Origin: Hydrogenophilales bacterium RIFOXYD1_FULL_62_11
GTDB taxonomy: Bacteria > Pseudomonadota > Gammaproteobacteria > Burkholderiales > Thiobacillaceae
DNA: 5,088 bases
Assembly (NCBI GenBank): GCA_001802655.1
Contig: MGZO01000115.1
Location: 46,588-51,675 of the forward strand
Reading direction: 5' to 3'
Part shown: positions 1-5,088 of the stretch, piece after piece
How the letters are laid out: each line of letters starts with the position of its first letter
Position numbering within the stretch: the first letter of the stretch is position 1
The notes under the pieces: model-generated
What the model was told of the DNA's origin: nothing
Database searches by the model: none
Seen by the model: only the letters and a program-made list of their open reading frames with translations
Position numbers and translations under genes: made by a program

Positions 1-138
1 CTGATGGGCGCGATGGGACGTGGCGGTGGCTGGGGCAGCGGCGGCTTTGGTGGGGGCGGCTTCGGCGGAGGCGGGGGCGGTTCGTGGGGCGGTGGCGGGG
101 GTGGTTTTGGCGGTGGAGGCGCTTCAGGCTCATGGTAA
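1..138 (+). CDS. C-terminal tail of a TPM-domain (YgcG-like) protein, 5' truncated by window edge
   Basis: Reading frame 1 is open from the first base to the TAA at 136-138 and encodes 45 residues. Nearly all are glycine, with scattered Trp, Phe and Ser, and the end is ASGSW. A long Gly-rich tail ending in this way is characteristic of secreted or membrane-anchored TPM-domain proteins of the YgcG type, whose globular TPM domain sits N-terminal to the tail. That domain lies outside the window, so the family call rests on the tail plus the next gene, which is itself a TPM protein. Family members usually have a signal peptide and act at the envelope; their biochemical role in bacteria is poorly defined. 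In many proteobacteria such a gene follows lemA, so lemA upstream is a reasonable but unseen expectation. The stop codon lies inside the start region of the next gene, indicating cotranscription and probable translational coupling. Confidence 0.8.
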   Translation: MMGAMGRGGGWGSGGFGGGGFGGGGGGSWGGGGGGFGGGGASGSW

Positions 139-638
139 ATCTCGGTCGCTGGTTCAAACATCTGTTCATGCCGCCATGGGCGTGGCGTCGCGCGTTTCCG
201 CACGCCACGCTGGATGCGATCGAGGCGGCGATCCACCAGTCTGAAAGCCGCCACAACGGCGAAATCCGCTTTGCCATCGAAACCAGTCTCGCGCCCGCCC
301 AGGTGTGGCGTGGCATGAGCGGCCGCGAACGCGCCATCGACGTGTTTTCCAATCTGCGCGTGTGGGACACCGAACACAACAGCGGCGTGCTGATTTATCT
401 GCTGCTGGCCGACCACGATATTGAAATCGTCGCCGATCGCGGCATTGCTGCACAAGTTGAACCGTCAGCCTGGGAATCCGTGGCACAGGCGATGGAAGCC
501 GCGTTCCGCCAAGGCGATTTCGAGCGCGGCGCACTCACCGGCATCGAACAGGTGAGTGACCTGCTGGCAGCGCATGTGCCGCCGCAGGACAGAAATCCAA
601 ACGAACTGGCCAACCGGCCGGTCATCATCAGGGGTTGA
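132..638 (+). CDS. small TPM-domain protein, second of a tandem TPM pair
   Basis: Encodes 168 residues from ATG 132. This start is preferred over an in-frame ATG at 84 because it overlaps the upstream stop by only 7 bases (ATGGTAA) and has GGAGG at 115-119, 12 bases ahead, a somewhat long spacing. A start at ATG 168 is also possible. The N-terminus (residues 1-22) is basic and aromatic, with several Trp and Arg, and is not a signal peptide. Residues about 24-155 match the TPM fold: a helix with an E-x5-E-x4-GEIR-like edge (E38 to R46), a hydrophobic strand SGVLIYLLLADHDIEIVADRGI-like around 94-115, and the closing pattern F-x2-G-x3-RGALTGIEQVSDLL before a short polar tail. TPM domains (TLP18.3/Psb32/MOLO-1) are linked to membrane protein quality control in plants and animals; the bacterial role is uncertain. 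A cytoplasmic or membrane-peripheral location is inferred from the missing signal. The family call is firm, the function is not. Confidence 0.85.
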   Translation: MVNLGRWFKHLFMPPWAWRRAFPHATLDAIEAAIHQSESRHNGEIRFAIETSLAPAQVWRGMSGRERAIDVFSNLRVWDTEHNSGVLIYLLLADHDIEIVADRGIAAQVEPSAWESVAQAMEAAFRQGDFERGALTGIEQVSDLLAAHVPPQDRNPNELANRPVIIRG

Positions 639-639
639 G

Positions 640-1047
640 ATGCAGGCATATGTGTTGTGGTGGATTTTGGCGGCCGTGCTGGTGGGGGTGGAACTCACCA
701 GCGGCACGTTTTACCTGCTGGTGTATGGCGTGGCGGCAGCGGCAGCGGGCGTCGCCGCCTGGCTGGGCGCCAGCATCGTGGTGCAAATGCTGACGGCGGG
801 CGTGATTGCCACTCTTGGCACGCTGGTGCTGCGGCGCTGGAAGCGCAGCACCGCACATCCCGAAAGGACCGTGGAGGATATGGATATCGGCCATCCGGTA
901 CAGATCGATTCCTGGCAGGACGGCCATGGCCAGGTCAAATATCGCGGCGCGCTGTGGGATGCCGAGGCCGAATCGGCCAGTGTCGACAGCTCGCGGCCGC
1001 TGATCATTCGTGCAGTCAAAGGCAATACGCTGGTTCTCGGCAACTAA
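640..1047 (+). CDS. NfeD-family membrane protein (short form with OB-fold domain)
   Basis: Encodes 135 residues from ATG 640, which lies 1 base after the preceding stop. AGGGG at 630-634 with 5-base spacing supports this start over longer in-frame options that would run inside the upstream gene. Residues 4-66 contain two to three hydrophobic membrane segments (about 4-19, 22-42 and 46-64) followed by the basic stop-transfer RRWKRS at 65-70. Residues about 80-135 form the NfeD OB-fold domain: G84 and V87, then the G-x-V-K-Y-x-G-x2-W-x-A pattern at 97-108, ending with RAVKGNTLVLG. This is the short form that lacks the ClpP-like serine protease domain of long NfeD proteins. NfeD proteins pair with stomatin-type SPFH proteins in bacteria and archaea, and the next gene is such a protein 18 bases downstream. 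E. coli YbbJ, partner of QmcA, is the closest named parallel. Role in membrane microdomain or quality control is family knowledge, not shown here. Confidence 0.92.
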   Translation: MQAYVLWWILAAVLVGVELTSGTFYLLVYGVAAAAAGVAAWLGASIVVQMLTAGVIATLGTLVLRRWKRSTAHPERTVEDMDIGHPVQIDSWQDGHGQVKYRGALWDAEAESASVDSSRPLIIRAVKGNTLVLGN

Positions 1048-1065
1048 TCACTTAAGGGTAGGAAT

Positions 1066-1989
1066 ATGGACATCGTCGCACTGGTTTTTCTCATCGTCAT
1101 CGCCATCGTCGTCGCCAAGGGCGTGCGCGTGGTGCCGCAGCAAAATGCCTGGGTGGTCGAACGCCTCGGCAAATTCCACGCCGTGCTCGCGCCCGGCCTC
1201 AATCTGGTCATTCCCTTCATCGACAGCGTGGCTTACAAGCATTTGCTGAAGGAAATCCCGCTCGACGTGCCGAGCCAGATCTGCATCACGCGCGACAACA
1301 CCCAGTTGTCGGTCGACGGCATTCTGTATTTTCAGGTCACCGATCCCAAGATGGCGTCCTATGGCGCAAGCGACTACATCTCGGCGATTTCGCAACTGGC
1401 GCAAACCACCTTGCGTTCGATGATCGGCAAGATGGAAATGGACCGCACCTTTGAAGAGCGCGATCACATCAACCGCGGCGTGGTGATGGCGCTCAACGAA
1501 GCCTCCACCAACTGGGGCGTCAAGGTGCTGCGCTACGAAATCAAGGATCTGACTCCGCCGAAAGACATCCTGCACGCCATGCAACGACAGATCACCGCCG
1601 AGCGTGAAAAGCGCGCGCTCATCGCCTCATCCGAAGGTCGCATGCAGGAACAGATCAACATTGCTACCGGTGCGCGCAATGCGGCGATCCAGGAATCCGA
1701 AGGCGAGATGCAGGCCGCGATCAACGTCGCCCAGGGAGAAGCCGAAGCGATCAAGGCCATTGCCGCCGCCAACGCCGAAGCCATCGCCCGCGTCGCGCGT
1801 GCCGTCGAATTGCCCGGCGGCATGCAGGCGGTGAATCTGAAAGTGGCGGAGAAATACGTCGAGGCCTTTGCCGGTATCGCCAAGGCCGGCAACACCCTGA
1901 TCGTGCCGTCGAATATGGCGGATATCAGCACGCTGATTGCGGGGGCGATGAGCGTGGTGAAATCACAAGGTGGGGCAGGGCAGAATTAA
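1066..1989 (+). CDS. qmcA: SPFH/stomatin-family membrane protein (QmcA-like paraslipin)
   Basis: Encodes 307 residues, the normal length for bacterial paraslipins. ATG 1066 follows a purine-rich ribosome site (AGGG 1055-1058, AGGA 1060-1063). Residues 2-17 form a single N-terminal membrane anchor. The SPFH/Band-7 domain covers about 19-170 and begins with the typical VRVVPQQNAWVVERLGKF; it includes LAPGLNLVIPFID (41-53) and VPSQICITRDN with VDGILYFQVTDP (68-94). A long Ala/Glu-rich helix at 171-245 is the oligomerising coiled coil, and NTLIVPSNMAD (276-286) is the conserved C-terminal motif. Stomatin-like proteins form large membrane-associated rings or cages and organise microdomains; QmcA of E. 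coli is associated with the FtsH protease complex. The adjacent NfeD gene is the expected partner. The stop codon lies within the left arm of the 10-base inverted repeat at 1986-1995. The family call is very secure; the symbol is by similarity to E. coli. Confidence 0.95.
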   Translation: MDIVALVFLIVIAIVVAKGVRVVPQQNAWVVERLGKFHAVLAPGLNLVIPFIDSVAYKHLLKEIPLDVPSQICITRDNTQLSVDGILYFQVTDPKMASYGASDYISAISQLAQTTLRSMIGKMEMDRTFEERDHINRGVVMALNEASTNWGVKVLRYEIKDLTPPKDILHAMQRQITAEREKRALIASSEGRMQEQINIATGARNAAIQESEGEMQAAINVAQGEAEAIKAIAAANAEAIARVARAVELPGGMQAVNLKVAEKYVEAFAGIAKAGNTLIVPSNMADISTLIAGAMSVVKSQGGAGQN

Positions 1990-1995
1990 GGGAAG
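1986..1995. repeat. left arm of a 10-base inverted repeat bracketing the HNH-like gene
   Basis: TTAAGGGAAG here is the exact reverse complement of CTTCCCTTAA at 2917-2926. The two arms bracket a 941-base low-G+C segment holding one gene. The arm contains the stop codon (TAA 1987-1989) of the SPFH gene. No target-site duplication is visible outside the arms. It also resembles the Shine-Dalgarno stretch TTAAGGGTAGG at 1052-1062, so it could be a leftover ribosome site and the match fortuitous. Confidence 0.4.
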
Positions 1996-1999
1996 ATAT

Positions 2000-2028
2000 T
2001 TGTTACACAAAAACTGAACTCTTATTTT
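2000..2028 (+). promoter_or_regulatory. candidate sigma-70-type promoter for the HNH-like gene
   Basis: TTGTTA at 2000-2005 and TATTTT at 2023-2028 are separated by 17 bases. Each hexamer matches four of six consensus bases. The stretch is strikingly AT-rich compared with the genes on either side and would give a leader of about 20-25 bases before ATG 2058. A separate promoter is plausible because the gene is different in composition from the upstream run. The hexamers are weak, and AT-rich spacers often give such matches by chance. Confidence 0.3.
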
Positions 2029-2057
2029 TTCATTAGGACGAGAGAACTTAAAGGACG

Positions 2058-2900
2058 ATGGGAATCGCTACTCGGAAACGTCGCGAGGCTTTCTTCCAGA
2101 AAAACCCTCATTGTGTGTTCTGTGGTGGCGGAACTCCTGCAACTACAGTTGAGCATTGTCCGCCCCGAGCTATGTTTCAGAATCGTCATTGGCCAGAGGG
2201 ATTTGAGTTTCCATCATGCGATAACTGCAACCATGGCACGGCTGATCACGACTTGCTGGTCTCCATGATCGCCCGTATGGATCCGTTCACTGAGGCAGGA
2301 GACAGGGATGGAAAGCTAAATGGACTAATGCACGGTGTGCATAAACAGTTTCCCGGGCTGTTACAGAAAATGTTGCCTTCTGCAGTCGAAGCACGTCGAA
2401 GTAATCGTGAGTTCGGAATCTCCCCCGATCCAGGTCAAACACATCAGGAAGTTGGTGTTGTTAACGTGACGGACGAGATGCGTGAGGCTGTCTGTGTTTT
2501 TGCTCGCAAGCTGGCGAAGGGAACTTATTATTTACACACTCAACAATCCTTCCCAAATGAAGGTTGTTTGTTGCTGAAATGGTTCACCAATTCAGACCTC
2601 CTTTTGGATGGAAGATATACAACATTCGATTTGCTTCAACACATGGCAGGTGAAGTCCCGCCCATACAGCGATCAGGCCGTTATCTGGGCGATCAATTCG
2701 AATACAAGCTATCCCTCTCTCCTGACTCCGACATACTTGCTTTACAGGCGATCTTTGGGAAGGCGTTTGGTTTGGTGATTTTCGGTTGCACTATCCCTGG
2801 CAAGTTAGAGGCGAGCATCGAACGCCTCCGAGAGCAAAATCAAAATGACGGACCATTTGCGGTTTTGCAGTCAAGGTCTCTGAGAAATCAGATTGAATGA
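2058..2900 (+). CDS. orphan HNH-endonuclease-like zinc-motif protein of unknown role
   Basis: Encodes 280 residues from ATG 2058. AAGGA at 2051-2055 lies only 2 bases from the start, an unusually short spacing, but no better in-frame start exists nearby. The N-terminus is basic (RKRRE, 6-10). Residues 19-58 carry an HNH-type treble-clef signature: C19-x2-C22, then E32-H33-x-P35-P36-R37, then C54-x2-C57-N58. The four Cys would bind structural zinc and H33 would be the general base; Glu replaces the more common Asp before the His. Residues about 62-280 match no family I recognise. They include a hydrophobic stretch QAIFGKAFGLVIFGCTIPG near 230-248 and a charged helix at 249-262. HNH proteins cut or nick DNA in restriction, phage and homing contexts; activity here is inferred from the motif only. 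G+C is lower than in the flanking genes (lines 2401, 2521 and 2641 hold 30, 20 and 34 G/C of 60), and codons such as AGA, ATA and ACA appear, suggesting horizontal acquisition. No modification or partner gene is adjacent. Confidence 0.8.
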   Translation: MGIATRKRREAFFQKNPHCVFCGGGTPATTVEHCPPRAMFQNRHWPEGFEFPSCDNCNHGTADHDLLVSMIARMDPFTEAGDRDGKLNGLMHGVHKQFPGLLQKMLPSAVEARRSNREFGISPDPGQTHQEVGVVNVTDEMREAVCVFARKLAKGTYYLHTQQSFPNEGCLLLKWFTNSDLLLDGRYTTFDLLQHMAGEVPPIQRSGRYLGDQFEYKLSLSPDSDILALQAIFGKAFGLVIFGCTIPGKLEASIERLREQNQNDGPFAVLQSRSLRNQIE

Positions 2901-2907
2901 AGAAACA

Positions 2908-2924
2908 AAGGGGACGCTTCCCTT
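2908..2924 (+). repeat. short hairpin just after the HNH-like gene, REP-like or weak terminator
   Basis: AAGGGGA (2908-2914) can pair with TTCCCTT (2918-2924) around a CGC loop: five Watson-Crick pairs, one G-T wobble and an inner A-T pair. It begins 7 bases after the TGA at 2898-2900. No T-run follows (the next bases are AAA), so it is not a classical intrinsic terminator. It may stabilise the 3' end of the transcript. The GGGGACG core resembles short repeated elements seen between genes in many proteobacteria, but whether it is repeated in this genome cannot be told from the window. Confidence 0.4.
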
Positions 2925-2926
2925 AA
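2917..2926. repeat. right arm of the 10-base inverted repeat bracketing the HNH-like gene
   Basis: CTTCCCTTAA is the exact reverse complement of 1986-1995. The arm overlaps the 3' half of the hairpin at 2908-2924, so the same bases could pair locally or form the end of an insert. The sequence beyond it (from 2927) leads into the tamA promoter region, making this a plausible right boundary of acquired DNA. The arm pairing stops at the eleventh base on the inner side and immediately on the outer side. Confidence 0.4.
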
Positions 2927-2967
2927 ATGGCTGCGAAGATAAGCGATGCGTCCCTGCACCACGCTGA

Positions 2968-2999
2968 TTGTCTTTTTGTAGCGGCTTCTCCCCTAGAAT
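2968..2999 (+). promoter_or_regulatory. candidate promoter for tamA-tamB
   Basis: TAGAAT at 2994-2999 matches five of six bases of the sigma-70 -10 element and would place transcription start near 3006, about 24 bases before the GTG start of tamA. The -35 is unclear: TTGTCT at 2968-2973 has a good TTG core but the spacing is 20 bases, and a 17-base spacing lands on TCTTTT. The pyrimidine-rich leader from about 3010 to 3029 has no Shine-Dalgarno sequence. The location, immediately upstream of a conserved two-gene operon and outside the suspected insert, supports the call. Confidence 0.4.
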
Positions 3000-3029
3000 C
3001 CTGCCATTGCCCTGTTTTCCCCTCTGCAC

Positions 3030-4802
3030 GTGCGACTTCGTTTTTCCCCCCTCGTGTTCCTGGCCCTGATCGGGCTGGCATCGGCTTCCGCACATGCGTT
3101 GGAGGTGCGGGTGGATGCGCCTGCTGAATTGAAGCCGATGCTGGAGCAGTATTTGGAAACGGCGCGTGCGGCGCGCCTGGGCGAGGACGTGACGGAGGAT
3201 GAGTTGCTGCGCTTGCAGCAGACGAGTCTTGAAACGGCGCATGAACTGCTGGCGACTGAAGGCTATTTTTCTCCACAGATCACATCGGCGATTGAAGGGG
3301 CGGGAAGCGAACAGTTCGTGCGCTACACGGTGGTGGCGGGGCCGCGCACTGTGATAGATGCCGTCAAGATCCGTTTCGAGGGAGCGATTGCCGGGGATGG
3401 CCCGGCGGAGGCAGGCCAGGCCAGACTGGCCCAGCGCAACACGCGCCTGCGCGAGCGGATCCAGGCCAACTTTTCACTGAAGCCAGGCATGCCGTTTCGG
3501 CAGGCGGACTGGAATGTGGCGAAGGGGACGGCGTTACGGCCGCTGCTGCTGAACGTTTATCCGGCGGCGCGTTTGGCCAGCAGCGAGGCCAAAGTCGATC
3601 CGGCGACGCAACGGGCCACGCTGTCGCTCGTGATCGACAGCGGTCCGGCGTTTTTCTATGGCCCGGTGCAAATCAGTGGCAATGAGCGTTATCCCGACAC
3701 TGTGATCACGGCGCTCAATCCGACCGTGCCCGGCGAGCCTTACCGCCAGGTGCAGTTGCAGGACTTTCAGCAGGCGCTGGATGTCAGCGGCTACTTTACC
3801 CAGGTGGTGGTGCAGGTTGACCCCGATCCCGCTTTGGCGGCGGCGGTTCCGATTCAGGTTTCGGTGGTCGAGCGCAAGGAAAAGCAGGTGAGTTTTGGCG
3901 TCGGCTACAGCACCGATACCGGCGCGCGGGTGCAGGCCACGTATCTGCACCGCGATATTTTCGATGCGGGGGTGCGCCTGAAACTGGGGCTCAAGCTGGA
4001 GACGGGGGAAAACTCCGGGCTGGCTGAACTGGCCTGGCCGCGTTCGGCCCGGGGCTATGAAAACCGGACGGCGGTGTCGTACGTGCAGAAAGATATCGAA
4101 GGCCAGGTGACCGAGACCTGGAAAACCGGGGTGAGCCGCAATCGCAAGCGCGACCGCATCGATGCCACGCTGGCTTTGCAATATGTGTTCGAGAACCAGA
4201 CGGTGGGCCAGACGGTGAGTGCGCAGAACAGGGCGCTCAGTCTGGGTTATGCGTGGACCCACCGAACCGATGGGCGGGCGTTTTATCCGGTGCGCGGCCA
4301 TATCACCCATTTGCAGGCAGGCGTGGCGTCGGACGCGCTGCTGTCTGACACCAGTTTTGTGCGGCTGTATGGCCGTCATACCGAGTTCTTCAGGCTGGGC
4401 GCCAGGCAGCGGCTGATCCTGCGCGGCGAACTGGGGGCGGTGCTTGCGGATCACCGTCAGGGCATCCCCTCCGATTTTCTGTTTCGTGCCGGCGGCGAAA
4501 ACTCGGTGCGCGGCTATCAGTACCAGAGCCTGGGCCTCGATGTGCCGGGCGGGGTGGAGCCGGTGCGCAATCTGGCGACGGCCAGCGTGGAGTACAACTA
4601 TTTCTTTACCCCGACCTGGGGTGCGGCGGTGTTTGTCGACGCTGGCGATGCGGCGGACAGTGTGGACGAACTGGATCCGGTGGTCGGCGTGGGCGTCGGC
4701 GCGCGCTACAAATCGCCCATAGGCCCGATCAATGTCGACCTCGCCTACGGCAAGGAAACCGGCGATGTCCTGCTGCAGTTTCAATTGGGGGTGGCGTTTT
4801 GA
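3030..4802 (+). CDS. tamA: TamA, outer-membrane Omp85-family subunit of the translocation and assembly module
   Basis: Encodes 590 residues (E. coli TamA has 577). GTG 3030 is chosen because it begins a well-formed signal peptide: basic RLR, a hydrophobic core, and cleavage after AHA at about residue 23. An in-frame TAG at 2994 limits extension, and the next GTG (3054) would lose the basic end. No Shine-Dalgarno sequence is visible. Three POTRA domains follow at about 24-104, 105-204 and 205-283; POTRA3 has YGPVQISGNERYPDTVI and DVSGYFTQV. The barrel spans about 284-590, starting VSFGVGYSTDTGARVQATY. It contains the Omp85 signature GGENSVRGYQYQSLG (R494-G495-Y496), which is the lid-lock loop, and ends in FQLGVAF with a terminal Phe as the beta-signal. 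TamA works with TamB in assembling some outer-membrane proteins and in envelope transport, including the phospholipid traffic now attributed to TamB-like proteins. tamB follows with overlapping codons. A BamA paralogue is the only serious alternative; three rather than five POTRA domains and the tamB neighbour exclude it. Confidence 0.96.
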   Translation: MRLRFSPLVFLALIGLASASAHALEVRVDAPAELKPMLEQYLETARAARLGEDVTEDELLRLQQTSLETAHELLATEGYFSPQITSAIEGAGSEQFVRYTVVAGPRTVIDAVKIRFEGAIAGDGPAEAGQARLAQRNTRLRERIQANFSLKPGMPFRQADWNVAKGTALRPLLLNVYPAARLASSEAKVDPATQRATLSLVIDSGPAFFYGPVQISGNERYPDTVITALNPTVPGEPYRQVQLQDFQQALDVSGYFTQVVVQVDPDPALAAAVPIQVSVVERKEKQVSFGVGYSTDTGARVQATYLHRDIFDAGVRLKLGLKLETGENSGLAELAWPRSARGYENRTAVSYVQKDIEGQVTETWKTGVSRNRKRDRIDATLALQYVFENQTVGQTVSAQNRALSLGYAWTHRTDGRAFYPVRGHITHLQAGVASDALLSDTSFVRLYGRHTEFFRLGARQRLILRGELGAVLADHRQGIPSDFLFRAGGENSVRGYQYQSLGLDVPGGVEPVRNLATASVEYNYFFTPTWGAAVFVDAGDAADSVDELDPVVGVGVGARYKSPIGPINVDLAYGKETGDVLLQFQLGVAF

Positions 4803-5088
4803 AGCGCCTGCTGTGGACGCTTGGCGGTCTCTTCATGCTGCTGCTGGCGCTATTCGGCGGCTTGGCGTGGCTGGCTGCGACCCCGGACGGCTTTCGCTGG
4901 CTGACGGGTGAGCTGTCCAGCCTGAGCCAGGGCAAGCTGAAAATCGAAGGCGTCGACGGCCATTTACTGAGTCCGCAGCTTGCGGTGCGGCAGCTGGAGT
5001 TCAGCAGCAACACCACGCGCATCCGGATTGAGCATGCGCGCCTGGACTGGCAACCGCGTGCGCTGTGGAATGGCCGTCTGGTGATCAG
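4799..5088 (+). CDS. tamB: TamB N-terminal part (AsmA-like inner-membrane-anchored translocation and assembly protein), cut by window end
   Basis: The first 96 residues of a protein continuing past the window. The start is taken as TTG 4799, which shares bases with the tamA stop TGA (4800-4802), a 4-base TTGA overlap. The G-rich stretch GGGGGTGG at 4787-4794 lies 4 bases ahead as ribosome site. The first in-frame ATG (4835) would remove the basic KR and half of the membrane anchor. Residues 1-27 are a KR-started signal anchor without a clear cleavage site. Periplasmic sequence follows with the TamB/YtfN N-terminal pattern: TPDGFRWL (28-35), GKLKIEGVDGHLLSPQLAVRQLEF (45-68) and RLDWQPRALWNGRL (81-94). 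Full TamB proteins exceed 1200 residues; they form a long hydrophobic beta-groove across the periplasm that contacts TamA through the C-terminal DUF490 region, which is not visible here. Adjacency to tamA strongly supports the call. Confidence 0.93.
   Translation, partial: MKRLLWTLGGLFMLLLALFGGLAWLAATPDGFRWLTGELSSLSQGKLKIEGVDGHLLSPQLAVRQLEFSSNTTRIRIEHARLDWQPRALWNGRLVI

Noticed and set aside
1..135. GGC/GGT-rich stretch as a tandem DNA repeat
   Set aside because: The periodicity is explained by codons of a poly-glycine protein tail; no longer exact unit is repeated.
1048..1584. A 178-codon open frame on the - strand opposite the SPFH gene
   Set aside because: It lies fully within the SPFH coding region, has no convincing ribosome site, and its composition reflects the reverse complement of that gene.
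1999..2030. Possible intrinsic terminator after the SPFH gene (TTTGT-TAC-ACAAA hairpin and downstream T-run)
   Set aside because: The stem is only five mostly A-T pairs and the T-run at 2025-2030 is more than ten bases away, so it does not fit an intrinsic terminator.
1986..2926. A complete insertion sequence
   Set aside because: There is no transposase or recombinase, no visible target-site duplication, and the inverted arms are only 10 bases; at most this is a cargo cassette or remnant.
2927..3127. A 66-codon + strand frame beginning right after the inverted-repeat arm
   Set aside because: It runs across the tamA promoter and into tamA in a different frame, has no Shine-Dalgarno sequence, and is Pro/Cys-rich without a recognisable pattern.
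3534..4784. A 416-codon open frame on the - strand opposite tamA
   Set aside because: It is antisense to a complete, motif-rich tamA. Long antisense frames are expected opposite G+C-rich genes, and its translation is rich in His, Arg and Gln without any domain pattern.

Overview
The window reads as chromosomal DNA from a Gram-negative bacterium, most likely a proteobacterium and plausibly a betaproteobacterium. The grounds are the outer-membrane TamA/TamB pair, the compact gene packing and the G+C of the main genes (two sampled 60-base lines, at 1261 and 3421, each hold 39 G/C). The class-level guess is inference; no rRNA or other taxonomic marker is present. All supported genes lie on the + strand.

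Bases 1-1989 hold a tight run of four membrane-associated genes: the Gly-rich tail of a secreted TPM-domain (YgcG-like) protein, a second small TPM-domain protein overlapping it by 7 bases, a short NfeD-type membrane protein 1 base further on, and an SPFH/stomatin-family (QmcA-like paraslipin) protein 18 bases after that. NfeD and stomatin-like proteins are established partners. The TPM pair directly upstream suggests one envelope-maintenance transcription unit.

Bases 1990-2926 are different in character. They have lower G+C and different codon use, and carry a single 280-residue orphan protein with an HNH-endonuclease-like zinc motif (CxxC, EHxPPR, CxxCN) at its N-terminus and a long unrecognised C-terminal region. 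A perfect 10-base inverted repeat brackets this segment, and the right arm forms part of a short hairpin just after the gene. This looks like an acquired one-gene insert between two conserved envelope loci. The bracket could still be chance, because the left arm also resembles a ribosome-binding site.

Bases 2927-5088 hold a probable promoter, then tamA (signal peptide, three POTRA domains, 16-strand-type barrel with the RGYQY motif and a terminal Phe). The N-terminal part of tamB follows, starting at a TTG that overlaps the tamA stop codon. Together they encode the translocation and assembly module linking inner and outer membranes. The window ends inside tamB.

No RNA genes, CRISPR arrays or complete mobile elements were seen. 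The most noteworthy item is the HNH-like cargo gene and its boundaries; I do not see a clearly new multi-gene system.
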